A DNA stretch of 64,000 bases, from NCBI GenBank assembly GCA_023213395.1, contig CM041465.1:206653741-206717740 (forward strand), read 5' to 3'. Source of the stretch: Cycas panzhihuaensis (Eukaryota; Cycadophyta). How positions within the stretch are numbered: the first letter of the stretch is position 1; each line of letters begins with the position of its first letter. A program made the translations under genes and the position numbers. The notes under the pieces are model-generated. The model had not been told where the DNA came from and did not search any database. It was given only the letters and a program-made list of their open reading frames with translations. Of the stretch, positions 46,582 through 57,949 are shown in pieces.

Positions 46582-49063
46582 TGTTTCACCAAAACCTGGC
46601 CTCTTAGTTGTATTTAGATCATGTTGGTAAACTAATGCTTATTACATAGTTTTATTGATGGCAGCTAATATATGTTGATTATATTTTGATGCATTGGGCC
46701 TTGTTTTATTAAAATAATACATGATTATTGATTGATGAAATTAATAAATGATGTTATTGGCTCGTATTCCTATCATTTTTACTGATGATGTAAACTAAGA
46801 TGACAAAATTTTCTTTATGACTAGCTTGACTTCATACTTCTTTCAAACTCGATTGTTTTTATCTTGTTTTCAAGATTTCACCTATGTTTTTCTTATTCGT
46901 CACTTTTTGGGCTTGTGCTTAATGTATTTCACTTCATTATGGGCTTGCTTAATCCTTGACAAACTCATTTTTGTGATTAGAAACTCATTAAATATTATTT
47001 TTTATTAATTTTTAGTCAAATTTCCACTTTACTGAAATTACAATTTTCACAGGGTGAAAAATATGATTGATCATATTTTTAGAATAAAATTACATTTTTT
47101 GGGAAGTTGAAAAATGTGACTGATCATGTTTCTAGAGTAAAATCACATTTTTGGTAGGTGAAAATGGGACCGATTACGTTTTTCACTATCATATAATAAA
47201 ATATTAGGCCAACACACCAAAATCTTGCATGTTGCCACCTAGATTTGGTGGAATTTAATTTTCTTGATGCCTAGAAATCTTATAAAGGGATAGCTAATCA
47301 TAATTTTTGATATAGAAAGATATGGAAGTGAAGAAAGTTGAGAATTAGAGATAAAGAGGTGATTATTACTCTTTGATTGAGAGATTTTCTTATCTTCTTA
47401 GAGAATTCTTGAGGAATGTTGTTGTGCTTTTTGGAGACTTGATTTCTTGATGATTATTGGCTAAAATCTCAAAGAAGTTTTTCTATTATGCTACTACTAC
47501 TCAATTGTTGATGGTCTAAGCTTTCATCTCTTTGGATCTTCATCAATTTTTGCTTCAAACTTCTTTGGATTTGGTAAGATCTTTCCTATTGGCTTTCAAG
47601 CTTATTTCGTATTATCTTGAAGGTAATTTTAGCTAAGAATTATTTCTTTTCATTAGTTGATTGTTGTTGGATTATTGTTTAGACTTTTGGAATTGAAATA
47701 TATGTTGAAAGGTCCACCCTTTGTCGGGTTCCTTAAGGATAGACTAGGGTGGAGCATGGTCATCTCTCTACCATATATTTAGCTACTCTTTCCCACTCTC
47801 TCACAACAACCTATATTTTAATAAGATTGTTGCTCTTATTTGGCATTGTTTGGCCTCTTTGGATTGTTATTACTTCCTTCTTTACTCTTGTTTTAAAGGA
47901 AAGTATGTGGGAAAAGTTAGTCAAGTGAAAATAAAATGACCATTCTGAGGCGATCTTTATTATAAGAAAGGAATACTTGTTTTATATCTATTATTATATA
48001 CACTTTTATTTTTAAGTTAGCTCTTTTGTCTTGAAAATCAAAAGTTGATGATGTTGTTTGGTTAGATTTACTAATTTTCAGTTTTTATATGGGGTTCAAG
48101 GATTCCTTTTGGAGCTCTTACTACTCCAACTATGATAGAACCTTTGGTTGAACTTACATGCATGATTATTGTTCAGATTTATGATGTATTCATCATCTCA
48201 CAGGTCTAAAAATCATCATAAAATACCAGTAGTTTCCTTTAATATTCTCTCGTTTTATGCATTATTTCATCATTTTTAAAAAGAATTAGTTGCATGCGTC
48301 AATGTTGGGAGCATACTAGCTAGTCTTACATGTAGAGTAATCTCTTTTGAAAAAGAAATTTGCATAAAGATTGTGTGGTTATTTTCAGATTTTGAATAGT
48401 ATCATCTCTTTTAGAAGCAAAGTGTGCATGTAGGAAAACTACTTTATCCTTGCATGTGCATCTTTTATTTTGAAAAATAAAAGAAAATAAAAAGAACTTG
48501 CAAGCCTAGTTTTTAGTGCATTTATTTATGATTTCATTATAAAAAATAAAAAAATAAAAGATTGATATGAGTTTGACCTTGTGGTTTCTTTGATTGTATT
48601 GTCTCACTCTCTTGATTTGGTATCTTTGCAATAATATCAAAATCTAGAAACCTAAACAAGATAAACTATTGTTTCTATTAGCTTATCCTCACTCACATGG
48701 TAGTAAAACTCAAAAAGTTGAATCGATTACACAAGAGGAGTCCTTAGGAAGGATATTAAAGATATTATAAGTGTGGCTCTAAACTTAGAACTCCTTTGTT
48801 GTGTCATGTAGGTTAGTGGATTCTATCACCCCTATTTCACATCCACATCTTTCATCATACCGTCTCTCACTAAGGTAGACGACACTACTAGGTACAGACT
48901 CCTTCTTAGGAGTTAGGCAAAGATGGTCCTTTAGGTCTCTTTCGAGCTTCATGTTAGATCTTCCCCAAGCCCTAAACCATCTTTCTGGTAGCCTTGCTGA
49001 AGATCCAACCTAAGACACCCCTAGAACACCATAATCTTATTAGGGACAAACCTTGAACCACTA
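46582..49063 (+). repeat. E7 3' LTR
   Basis: 2482 bp, TGTTTCACC ... TTGAACCACTA, followed by the GGGAT target copy and the resumed E3 reading frame. The frame at 46817-47008 is a chance reading. Confidence 0.87.
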
Positions 49064-49068
49064 GGGAT

Positions 49069-49663
49069 CTATTCTAAGTACATGCCACAGCCTAAAGTAT
49101 CCCATTGGAAGGCCATCACTAAAATCCTCAAGTATATCTATGCCACATATTAGTTTGGACTTGACTATAACTAAACTAAATCACATATCCTAAAAGGTTA
49201 TAAAGATGTTGATTAGGCATGTTGCTAAGACACATGCCATTTAACATTAGTATATTATTTTGACATGGAATCAACTATAATCTCCTAGAGCTATAAAAAA
49301 TAACCTAATATTACTCTTTCCTCCACTAAAGATAAATATAAAGTAGCTATCCATGCTATCATAAAGTTGATTTAGCTTAGAAGGATTCTTTCTAAGCTTG
49401 GAATTTAATAGATTTTAGTTACAATTTTCTATTATGAAAGCTAAAGTTTGTTAAATATAATAAAGAATCCTATTTTTTATGATAGAACTAAGCATGTAGA
49501 GGTCCATCATCACTTCATCCATGAGCATGTTCAAAATGGAGAAGTTGACCTTGTCTACTAATTAACTAAGGACTAGGTGATAGATATCTTCACTAAAACA
49601 CTTAGTAAACTAAAGTTTAAAAGGTTTAAGCATGACCTTAACATCAAATCCAATGAAGTTGTC
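49069..49663 (+). pseudogene. E3 RNase H (3' half of pol)
   Basis: The reading resumes after E7: YMPQPKVSHWKAITKILKYI (49079-49140), FGLDYN, then YKDVD-ACC, NITLSSTKDKYKVAIHAI (49309-49362), RTKHVEVHHHFIHEHVQNGE (near 49487-49545) and VIDIFTKTLSKLKFK. These are the copia RNase H landmarks, ending just before the polypurine tract. The SxKYM-QPKxSHW block is the direct continuation of CYVVGI upstream of E7, showing that the two halves were one gene. Several stops. Confidence 0.85.
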
Positions 49664-49675
49664 ATTAAGAGAGGG
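49664..49675 (+). other. E3 polypurine tract
   Basis: ATTAAGAGAGGG lies directly before the 3' LTR start (TATTAAAAC, with TG changed to TA). Confidence 0.75.
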
Positions 49676-49974
49676 TATTAAAACATGTAACAATACCTTC
49701 ATTATGAAATTTATATATAATATCTTTGTATTAAATGTAACTTTAGGGCACCTATTTGTAAATTATGTTGTAATTAATAAATTGGTCAGGTCTGTCCACC
49801 TTGTTAATATATTGACTAATGATATTCTTACATTTATGGATTCATATGCTTATGAATTAAGCTATAATCATATTATTCTGTAATCAAGTATTCATTTATC
49901 TTATATTATTTTAGTTCTACTTTTAATTTATACTTGAATGCACATGTATTTAGATCCTATTAACAAATTTAGCA
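49676..49974 (+). repeat. E3 3' LTR
   Basis: 299 bp, ends TTTAGCA before CAAAG. It lacks about 80 bases present in the 5' copy. The frame at 49632-49883 is a mix of pol tail and LTR. Confidence 0.82.
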
Positions 49975-49979
49975 CAAAG

Positions 49980-51740
49980 AACTTTACCAAACCAAATAGT
50001 TAACATATAATTTGTTGGCTCATCAGGGGATTAAGATCATTCTTCAATATAACCTAGATATGAAATTATATTAATGTGTTATAGGACTCTTGCCCACATA
50101 GCCTAGGGTTGAGACTCATGATGATTATGTTTCTTAGATGAGTTGATGTGGGAGGGGGGTGTGGGGGCTCCTTATGGGATGCCCATGCTTTGCTTGGGTT
50201 TACTTGTCAAGTGGGGCTTATAAGAAGTTCTATTGATTATAAAGAGAACATGGATGACCCTAAGGGATGCTAATACTCACTTTGTATTGAAAAAAAGAAA
50301 AGATCATTCCTAACATAGTGGTTACAAATAAAAAAAGTAGAGGAAAGGTTTAAACTATCATAAGAGATATTCTTTATCAAATTATAATGCAAGTGGAGGA
50401 AACTCATAAGTGAAGACATTACAATTTAAAAGGAGTTTAATTATGACTTGTGTAGAAAAGGGGAGAGAGAGTTACAAGGGGTTTTTCATGGGATAAAATT
50501 CTTTCTCTTTTATTTTCCTATTCTTATTCTTTTATTTTCCTCTTCACTCTATTTCTTACTTTTCACTCTTTTTCTTCTTTACTAATGTCTATTTGTATAT
50601 GAAATCTAGCTTACTTATATTTTTGATGACAGGTAATCCTATATGCAATGAAACTCATGAAACTAAGAGTACATAGTAAACATATTTTATTTCTAGAGGC
50701 TTTATTTCCTCATAATCATACTTATTTATATCAGTTGATTTTGATCGATAACACTTTTATATTCATGTACTCTATTGTAAATAAAGCTTCTTTGTAATAA
50801 AGTGCAAATTACTTTAAGAAATAAATGTTTCTTAAATTCATTATATATGTTGTTTAATGTTTTCTTGTAAATAAAGGAATAAAGATATACATCTTTCTAA
50901 AGTTTTGTTATCTATCGTTGAAGCTTTTATATTTTCCTCTAATTATAAAGTTAAGAGTTACTAGAATGTAGGTTAGGGCTCTCCAACTATATACTTTATG
51001 CTTTAACTTCAAATTATCATGGAGGCATATAATCTACATTTTTAGCAGTGTATTTTGGGCATTAATAAGAGCATTTGGTGAAAGGTTATCAAGTGCAACC
51101 TAGAGCTATATCCATTATAATTTTATTTGAAGGTATTTACCTATTGGTCTAGTTTAGGTAGATTAATAAATTGACCCCATTTTCTATGATAGACACTCAA
51201 GTGAAAGAAGTAAAGCTTATTTCACTCTATTTCTCTTCAATTTTCATCTTTTTTCCTCCCTCTTTTTATCATTCCATTTCTTCCTCTTTTCTTTATCTTC
51301 CCTTATTATACTCTAAAAAACATCCTTTGTAATTATGTGTAATAGCCATTTTATTCATCAAATTCATATATTATGCATGTCATATATATTATGCATCATA
51401 AGATAAGTCAACTTGGACATATTGCAAAGTTGGACATTTTTTAGTTTCTTTAATATCATTTGTGCTTATTTATTAAACATGCAAACCTAGTCTTAGTATA
51501 ACTATTCCTTATGCGACTACATCAATAGAGGAACAACATAAATTAATGACCACACTAGGGATATATCATGCATAATTATTTTTTTATTTTATTTTTCTTA
51601 AGATCATTATTATACATATGATATTTACAATTTTACTGAATGGTAAACCCAATAAAGAGGCAATACACATAGTCATTGAAAGCATAAATCATTGATGATT
51701 AATTGTTAAATGGTGTTTAAGAAAGGAGATTAAGTAGGCC
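49980..51740 (+). repeat. E1 5' LTR, part 3
   Basis: Resumes the match with the 3' LTR (about 62740-64000), apart from a 257 base insertion at 50043-50299. The true right end is not visible: the comparison runs out at 64000 (corresponding to about 51540) and no standard primer site is seen. The gag reading begins near 51756, so the LTR must end before that. Confidence 0.65.
50043..50299 (+). mobile_element. Short retroposon (SINE-like) in the E1 LTR
   Basis: A 257 base segment absent from the other E1 LTR (around 62780), flanked by a perfect 10 bp direct repeat AAGATCATTC (50033-50042 and 50300-50309) and ending in an A-rich tail (GAAAAAAAGAAA). These are the marks of LINE-driven insertion. 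CCTAGGGTTGAGACTC near 50101 resembles a pol III B box (GGTTCGANNC) with one base lost; no convincing A box. It is the most G-rich part of the area (GGGAGGGGGGTGTGGGGG). Family unknown; a truncated LINE tail is the alternative. Confidence 0.6.
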
Positions 51741-51755
51741 TACTAGAAATATCAA

Positions 51756-52520
51756 CATGGCCAAGTATAAAGAGAAATCAATTTAGTATAAAGACCAAAA
51801 ATTACAAAATTGTAATTTTTAGTAGATATTGCTACTTGGGAGAATATTATTCCCTAAGTCTACCATGGTTTTTTAAATCTTGAAGGTGAATTACATAATA
51901 TTCTTGAGATAACTTTGAAATGCTATCCTAAATTTAGTGGAAATAATTCAATCTTAGTAGAAAGATATAACTTTTTCTCTTACATGCAAGATATTTAGAA
52001 TCCATGAGTCTCATGTTGTTATCAAATTATTTGTTTATTCTTTGACTGAAAGAATGATGGTTCAGTTTTATTATTTACCACATGCACTTATTAAGAAGTA
52101 GAATGATTTGATGAGGGCTTTCAATTTTGAATATGATAGTAGGAGGACCTCTTCACCCATGACCAAAGAGTTATCTTCCATCATGAAAGGAGCAAGAGAG
52201 GCCATTACATAGTATGTTGATATATTTAATTTCATACTTAATCATATGAAGGTAGAATCAAGACTTATCTAACATATCCTAATTGAGTAGTTTCTTAAGG
52301 GACTTAACCTTAGAATCAAATGGTGGATTACTTCAAAGGGACTAATGAATTTTCAAGTTCCTAAATCACTCACTCTTTATTTTAAAATGATCATGGATAG
52401 ATTTATGCACTAAATAAAGGATAACCTTCAAGCTAACATTCTACTAACAAAGCTAGAAGAAAAGCATATTGATACCAATTGGAACAACAAATTTGATGCT
52501 ATGATGATAGGTGAAGATGA
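51756..52520 (+). pseudogene. E1 gag
   Basis: ATGGCCAAGTATAAAGAG at 51756 is a possible start. Readings CYPKFSGNNSILVERYNFF (51922-51978), then one base over HESHVVIKLFVYSLTERMMV and FYYLPHALIKK (52002-52095), a GAREAIT-YVDIFNFILNHM stretch (52189-52250) and IE-FLKGLNLRIKWWI match the gypsy gag fold: PKFxG, RLFxxSL, (W)FYxLP, F...L.GL. It would form capsid. Frameshifts and stops present. No protease, RT or integrase could be read after it. Confidence 0.68.
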
Positions 52521-52926
52521 TATGCAAAAAATATAAATATCATAAGCACTTCTACAATAAATTGTAAGGGTGTTGAGATCATCTTAGTATCTGAAGAAGA
52601 TAAACATAGAACAAATATCACTTAAGATAAGCTAACAATCTTAAATGGCTCTTAAGATGTTCCAAGAGGCTCTATTTTGGATCAATAGTATTCTACTATC
52701 ATTTTTCCTAAAGATTTCAAAGTTTCCCCCAAGTGGTATGAGACCTTGAAAGGGCTATAGAAGGATTCTTAGAGATGAATATACATATGGTCCTATCATC
52801 ACCAGATTTTATGTCACTTATATAGAAGAAGGATGGCATTCCATACTTAGTTTTCAACTAATATTACAATGAAAAGATAATTGGTTCTAAGTTTGATTCT
52901 ATATATAATTTAAAAATTATTAGAAC
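52521..52926 (+). other. E1 internal, unrecognised
   Basis: Readable pieces (PKDFKVSPKWYETLKGL near 52711-52755) without a nameable domain. Confidence 0.4.
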
Positions 52927-53300
52927 TGTTAATGTGGCAGTTAATTATTAAGCCACTTAGTTAATGTTAATTTGATTTAATTAAGTGAAAATGTGTGAAG
53001 CCAAAAGGTGTGACTTATTCAAAGGATCATAGCCCTAATTGATTGACACCTCTTAGGAGAATATAATTTCCTTGATGCCTTATGTATCCAATATCCAAGA
53101 TCATTGTATCAATCCATTGTGCAATAGTTAAGTGATCCATTAAAGAATCCTTTTGTGGTGGGTTTTTTTCCAAAAGGGTTTTCCCACATAAATCCTATGT
53201 ACAATGCATTTGTTTTCTGTGTGTTTATTTGTTTACTTGTTATGTATGGTAAAAGATTCTGTGGTGGGGAACATTTGTGTATGATTTCATGTTCCCAAAT
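52927..53300 (+). repeat. Possible solo copia LTR
   Basis: Starts TGTTAATGTGGCAG and contains AGGGTTTTCCCACATAAATC near 53177, a word typical of the R/U5 part of copia LTRs, followed by T/G-rich DNA. The E1 protein-like readings stop at its left edge. No clean right end or target duplication found, so limits are approximate. Confidence 0.35.
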
Positions 53301-54055
53301 AAGAATGACAATTTAGATATCATCATCCTTCTAGGAAGTCATTAGATATTCTTTAGAGTTGTTTATAGAGAATAAAGAGTCTTACATAGAGTTAACATTA
53401 AAAGTATAGTGGGATGAAGACATTTTTAAAAATGAAGAACATATATTACCCCTCATATAAGGGTATAAAACATTCACTAAAGTGTTAAAATCCCATAGAG
53501 AAATTAAAATGGTGATAGAAGTTGAAGATATAGTCATAAATCATTTTACTATACGACCATAATCAGATGATACTCTTGATGGATTTGAAAAAATAAGGAA
53601 CTTTTCTAAAGAGGAAGTTGATTAGGATTTATCACTAAATATGGATTTTGAAGAAGAAGTATCTATATTTATGTCTAACATATATGATCACTTCTCATAT
53701 GATTAGGGAATCTATGTTGCATGAGCATTCATATCTAGTTATAAAAATTCATCTCAAGATTTTAAAGATGGGGAGCCTATCTTATTCTTAATAGTTGGAT
53801 AAGATAAGAATGCTACCACTATGACTATCATAAAAGAGGAAATTATAGAGGTTGTTGTTGAAAGAACTTAAGAATAAGAGAAGACTCTAGAGAGGATGAA
53901 TGTATTGAATGCACTAATAATTTATTTAGATTTTATTCAAATTCTTTTTAATCTTATCTACTCTAAGTTATACCTAACATACTTCAATTCTCACTTTAAG
54001 ACTAACTTCAACCCCACATCATGTGATAAAAAATGGAAACTTCCATTAAACTTAA
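53301..54055 (+). pseudogene. E1 internal, acidic reading
   Basis: A weakly readable frame rich in Asp/Glu (DFEEEVSIFMSNIYDHFSYD near 53645-53705; TTMTIIKEEIIEVVVERT near 53817-53870). The open piece 53896-54090 crosses into E8 and its end is LTR. Family unknown. It may be the tail of the E1 gag polyprotein or a former extra ORF. CTTAA at 54051-54055 is the E8 target copy. Confidence 0.4.
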
Positions 54056-54469
54056 TGAGATGTTTCTTCTCAGTAACACTATTGAGATAGTAGAGAAATG
54101 ACAGTCACAACTGTGTTGTTTTATCCAATAGGACAAACAAATGAACCAAGAGTTTCACAGGAACACTAGAGCACTAAATGATCACCGAAAATAGAAAGCC
54201 TTGCAGCATAATCTTTATAAAAAGTTCTATCAAGAAAACCATCATTTATAATTTATGACCCTTATATAGACAAAAGAGGGTCTTATATATGTAATCCTAT
54301 TAGTAGCCTAAGTGGCCTTACATTCTATTAGATGACAGCGGCCATGCACACCATTGGTCAGCTTAATGGCACATGCATAAAGTTTCATAATTAACCTTAT
54401 CTTATAACTTGATGATAGCTCTTCGTATACTAGTGGTTTTTATAAATTAGCCAAATAAGTTATGTAACA
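54056..54469 (-). repeat. E8 3' LTR (left)
   Basis: Plus-strand ends TGAGATG and TATGTAACA; the minus strand starts TGTTACATAAC. Partner at 60077-60490 has equal length. Confidence 0.95.
54261..54268 (-). promoter_or_regulatory. TATA box in E8 LTR
   Basis: The complement reads TATATAAG, a strong plant TATA box; the identical box in the 5' LTR is at 60282-60289, where it would drive the element. Confidence 0.6.
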
Positions 54470-54479
54470 GGTACCCTCC

Positions 54480-54950
54480 TCTAAGATGTCGAGTCCTTGA
54501 AGCATGTGAGATGTAGGTGCTCTTTGATAAACTCCTCAAACTCCCAAGTTGCTTTGTTAGAGTTGCAGCCTGTCCATTATATCAAATATTCTAAAATAGA
54601 CTGATTCCAGAGACAACATTGTCTGGTAGCCAGTATACATTATGGAGGTATGGACAATGTTTACTCTTCATCCAAAATTAGAAGGGTTGTCTATGGAATA
54701 TGGGTTTTGCTTAGACACTTCCAAAGATAGGAGACATAAAAAACATTATGGATATTTGTGGTGGGGGGAAGGTCGAGAGCATATGCAACTTCACCAATAT
54801 ATTTAAGGACTTTATAGGGTCCATAATATCGAGGGCTAAGTTTTTAGTTCTTATGATGGCAAAGGGATTATTACCTGTAAGGTTGGAGATAGAGGAATAC
54901 AAGATCATCAATATTGAAGGAGTGATTAGAGTGGTGGCATCCTACTAATT
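54480..54950 (-). pseudogene. E8 integrase tail and chromodomain
   Basis: Minus strand near 54930-54750: DLVFLYLQPYR (the GDxVxLxLQPYRQ block), KLSPRYYGPYKVLKYIGEVA with frame changes, YALDLPPT..NIHNVFYVSYL. Near 54590-54510 WTGCNSNKATWEFEEFIKEH shows the W-x-G..ATWE heart of a chromodomain. Chromodomains on chromovirus integrases are thought to guide insertion to marked chromatin. The purine tract (complement of 54470-54481) follows immediately. Confidence 0.78.
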
Positions 54951-54989
54951 ATTTCATTCGATTTTGGGCCATGGATAGGTTTTGTTTAA

Positions 54990-55760
54990 GGGTGTGGAGA
55001 ATTTGGTCCATATACTATAGTTTGGGTTGTACTGCTACTGTGCAAAGGTTAGTAGCCAATGTATGGTGAGACAATGGGGGATACCCATAGAGGGATAAAA
55101 ATAGGGATATTCCAATAGGTGAATGGTGTGAGGAGTTGTACCAATACTCAGTTAGGGCCAGCCATGATGTCCATTTAGACTGGAGGTTAGATGCAAAACA
55201 ATATAAGTAGATCTCCATAGTTTTGGTAAGGACCTCAGATTGGCCATCAGCCTATGGATGGTATGCTGAATTCATGTTGAATGATGTTTCTGATGCGCAG
55301 AATAGCTCCTGCTAGAAGGAGCTAGTGAATTTAGGGTCATGATCACATACAATGGTAGATGGAAAACCATGTAAATGAAATATTGTCTGGATGTAAATAT
55401 CAGTGATACGTAGAGATTTATAAGTTGTGTGGATAGGTAAGAAGTGGGTATATTTTGTCAACCTATCTATGACTACTAAAATGGAGTCAGATCTAACAAA
55501 TAGTGGTAAGCTCGTTATAAAGTCCATGGTAATATCTTGCCATTTACCTTGTGCAATGTGCAACAATTGAAGGAGGCCTAGTTGGGGTTTTGTATTCGCT
55601 TTATTACATTGGCATGTGTCACATTTTGAGACAAAGGTAAGGATGGTAAATTTCATTTCTGGCTAAAAGAAATCAGAACATATCCTATGATAAGTTTTAT
55701 CAAAACTAAAATGACCGCCAAGAGGGGAAGAATGATATTCTGATAAAATTTATGGGATAA
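54990..55760 (-). pseudogene. E8 integrase
   Basis: Minus strand: YHSSPLGGHFSFDKTY (near 55735) gives the two histidines and CDTCQCNKANTKPQLGLLQ (55565-55625) the two cysteines of the HHCC zinc domain. The core reads DITMDFITSLP, ILVVIDRLTKYTHFLPIHTT and IVCDHDPKFTSSF (open piece 55312-55656), so both aspartates of the D,D,E triad are visible. The third part, WLALTEYWYNSSHHSPIGIS (55015-55218), is a block after the triad E. A stop or frame break separates the pieces. Confidence 0.88.
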
Positions 55761-55899
55761 AAGCTAAGTGGGGGTATACGAATATGTGATTTTGGAATAA
55801 TAAAAGATTATTATGGATGGACCAATCCTTATGAGTGTGGGTCTTATTAGACCAGTGCACAAAATTAGGTTAGGTTTGGTTAGCCATGGCTAAATCCTA

Positions 55900-56449
55900 T
55901 ATCCATATCAGTTGTGGGGAACAAATGGCACAAATGATGGGGTGCTTAGTGTGACCAGTGTTATCATTAAGTGTAGGTTAAGGTAGCCTCGAGAGATCAT
56001 CTGCCACAATGTTATCTTTCCCCTTTTTATATGTGATTGTAAAATTAAAAACTTAGAGCTGATTGACCCATTTAGCCTACTCTTCTAAGAGGATTGGTTG
56101 ATCTAGTAAGTGGCGAAGGCTATGATGATCAGTGAGGATAGTAAATTTAGAACCAAGTAGATATTGTTAACACTTATCAACAACATGGAGGATGGCCCAC
56201 ATTTCTTTTTTATAGAGATAATTTACACATGATCTTTGAGTTTCTGACTTTTGAAGGCAATGGGATGGAAGTCTTGCATTAAGACTGCACCTAATCCAAA
56301 CTTGGAGGCATCACATTCTAATTGGAAAGGCTGAGAAAAGTTAGGAGAGGCCAAAATTGGGGTGGTTGGCATGACCTCCTTTAGATGAAGGAAGGCCTCA
56401 TTAGCTGAGGGGGACCATTGGAAGGAATCCTTCTAAAATAAGTCGGTTA
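55900..56449 (-). pseudogene. E8 RNase H
   Basis: Minus strand from about 56340: LECDASKFGLGAVLMQ with the first catalytic D (ECDAS), then HPIAFKSQKLKDH and further decayed blocks. Follows RT directly, as in gypsy elements. Confidence 0.75.
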
Positions 56450-57200
56450 AGGGGGTGGTTAATGTGGCATAATTTCGAACAAACTGATGATCGAATCCAG
56501 TAAATCCTAGGAAAGCCCGTAATTAGATCAAGGTTTTTGGGGTTGGCCAATTAATGATGACATAGATTTTATCAGAATCTATATGAACCCTTGCAAAGGA
56601 TATAATATGACCAAGGTATTGTAGTTCAAATTTCCTAAATTCACATTTAGAGAGTTTAGCATACAACTTATTTTCAGCTAGGATTTTAAGAGTTGTTTCT
56701 AAATGTGGGATGTGAGCAGGCATGTTTGAGGTATAGATAAGAATATCGTTAAAGAAGACGATGATAAATTTTTATAGGTATGGGGAAAATATCTTGTTCA
56801 TGAGGGTCTGAAAGGTGGCTGGAGCATTACATAGGCCAAGGAGCATGACCTATAACTCAAAGTGGCCATGGTAGGTTCGAAAACCTATTTTATGTTGATC
56901 CTCTAGCAAGATAGGGATTTGGTAATATCCTGATGGTAAATCAAATTTGGTGAAAATTATAGTCCCATGGATTTCATCTAACATGTCATCGATTCATGAT
57001 ATGGGAAACTTGTTTTCTATGGTGATTTTATTAAGCGCACAATAGTCAATGCAAAGTTAGAAAGAGAGATCCTTTTTGCGAACTAAAATGATGGGTGTCG
57101 CATACAGGCTTTTACTAGGTTGGATGATATCCATATGTAACAATTCCCTTGTGATTTTTTTGATTTTATTTTTTTTGGAAATATGAGTTCATGTATGTTC
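56450..57200 (-). pseudogene. E8 reverse transcriptase
   Basis: The minus strand reads the palm from about 57130 downward. The catalytic block at about 56720-56755 reads VFFNDILIYT; the family has V-FFDDILIYS, so one aspartate is N. The open piece 56523-56723 gives HIPHLETTLKILAENKLYAK, LSKCEF, LQYLGHIIS and INWPTPKT, the thumb/connection signature. RT copies the element RNA into DNA in the particle. Stops upstream. Confidence 0.88.
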
Positions 57201-57499
57201 TAAGGCTAATTAGGTTGTGTAAATTTTGTAACTTAATAGTATGGTAAAAACCTCGATTAGGCGGGGGCTGGTAGGCAATGAAGAAAATACCAATTAGTAT
57301 CGATCTAATACTTGTTGGATATTAGGGTGGATACCCAAAGGGGCCTAGATATGGTTAAGACAAATGATGTATCCTATTTTACCATTGAGTTGATGGCACA
57401 TTTAGGTGGGTGAGATTACTTTGTTTAGGGGGGCTTGCATCCCATACAGTTTATGAGAGTGGCCCATGTGATCTTTAAACATAATGAAGGGGGCCATGG

Positions 57500-57800
57500 G
57501 TGAGTTATTAGTGCTATAAGTTCCTAGAGTCTAGAGCCATTGTACACCAAGAATTGCATCTAACCCACCTGTGTGTAGGGCATAAAAATTAGAGACGAGT
57601 GTATATGAGCCAATGTGGACCATGAGGATTTTTATTCTTCCAGTATAATGGAGAGTGTGATGACTAGGTAAAGAGAAAGTAAAGCCTAATTTAGGTTCTA
57701 TGTAAAGATTCAACTATCGAGCAATGGAGATATCAATGAAATTTAGTGGTATACCACCATCGATCAAAATGGTAATTGGGGTTTGACTAAGTATTCCTTT
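57500..57800 (-). pseudogene. E8 aspartic protease
   Basis: Minus strand: TPITILIDGGIPLNFIDISI (57721-57780) has the active-site D of the RVP_2 family (usually IDxGSTHNFI); the open piece 57531-57713 ends LDAILGVQWL, the conserved LG-x-x-WL block. A stop lies between them near 57715. Confidence 0.82.
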
Positions 57801-57949
57801 GACTCAAAGTGGTTTAGGACATGTAATAAAGGTAACAGTTGATAAGGAAACTTTAGGCTTAGGGTTTAGGGGTAACTCATCAGTAGGGTGGTCTTGGGAT
57901 TCATCATCATATTCATGATCAGTCTTAGGGTTATCCTTAAAAGATAAGT

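Larger units (their letters stand above)
36226..49063 (+). mobile_element. E7: large Ty3/gypsy element (Tat/Athila-like), RT core and integrase missing
   Basis: Two ~2.5 kb LTRs (36226-38722 and 46582-49063) bound 7.86 kb. Target copies GGCAT (36221-36225) and GGGAT (49064-49068) flank it, and the E3 RT/RNase H reading joins across it. Internal order is gag (39893-40720), protease (41308-41769), a pre-RT block (to about 43050), two tandem-repeat zones and, between them, a plant-type RNase H (44290-44690). No YxDD block or integrase was found. Long LTRs, gag and protease style and the extra RNase H recall Tat-lineage elements; the lineage is inference. It probably moved with help from a complete relative. 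Length 12838 bp. Confidence 0.85.
16082..49974 (+). mobile_element. E3: Ty1/copia element split by three nested insertions
   Basis: 5' LTR 16082-16461 and 3' LTR 49676-49974 belong to one family (shared words such as AACATGTAA, TAATATCTTTGTATT and TTTAATTTATACTTGAAT in order). Flanks are TAAAG (16077-16081) and CAAAG (49975-49979), one transition apart. Removing E4, E5+E6 and E7 leaves a continuous copia layout: primer site, leader, gag (22997), protease, pre-integrase and integrase (33919-34980), RT (35340-36220), RNase H (49069-49663), polypurine tract, LTR. The unoccupied site is preserved in the E1 3' LTR near 62735. Own length after subtraction is about 6.8 kb. All frames carry stops. 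Confidence 0.85.

Noticed and set aside
52927-53300. Solo LTR as a confident mobile element
   Set aside because: No clean right end and no target duplication; kept only as a low-confidence repeat.
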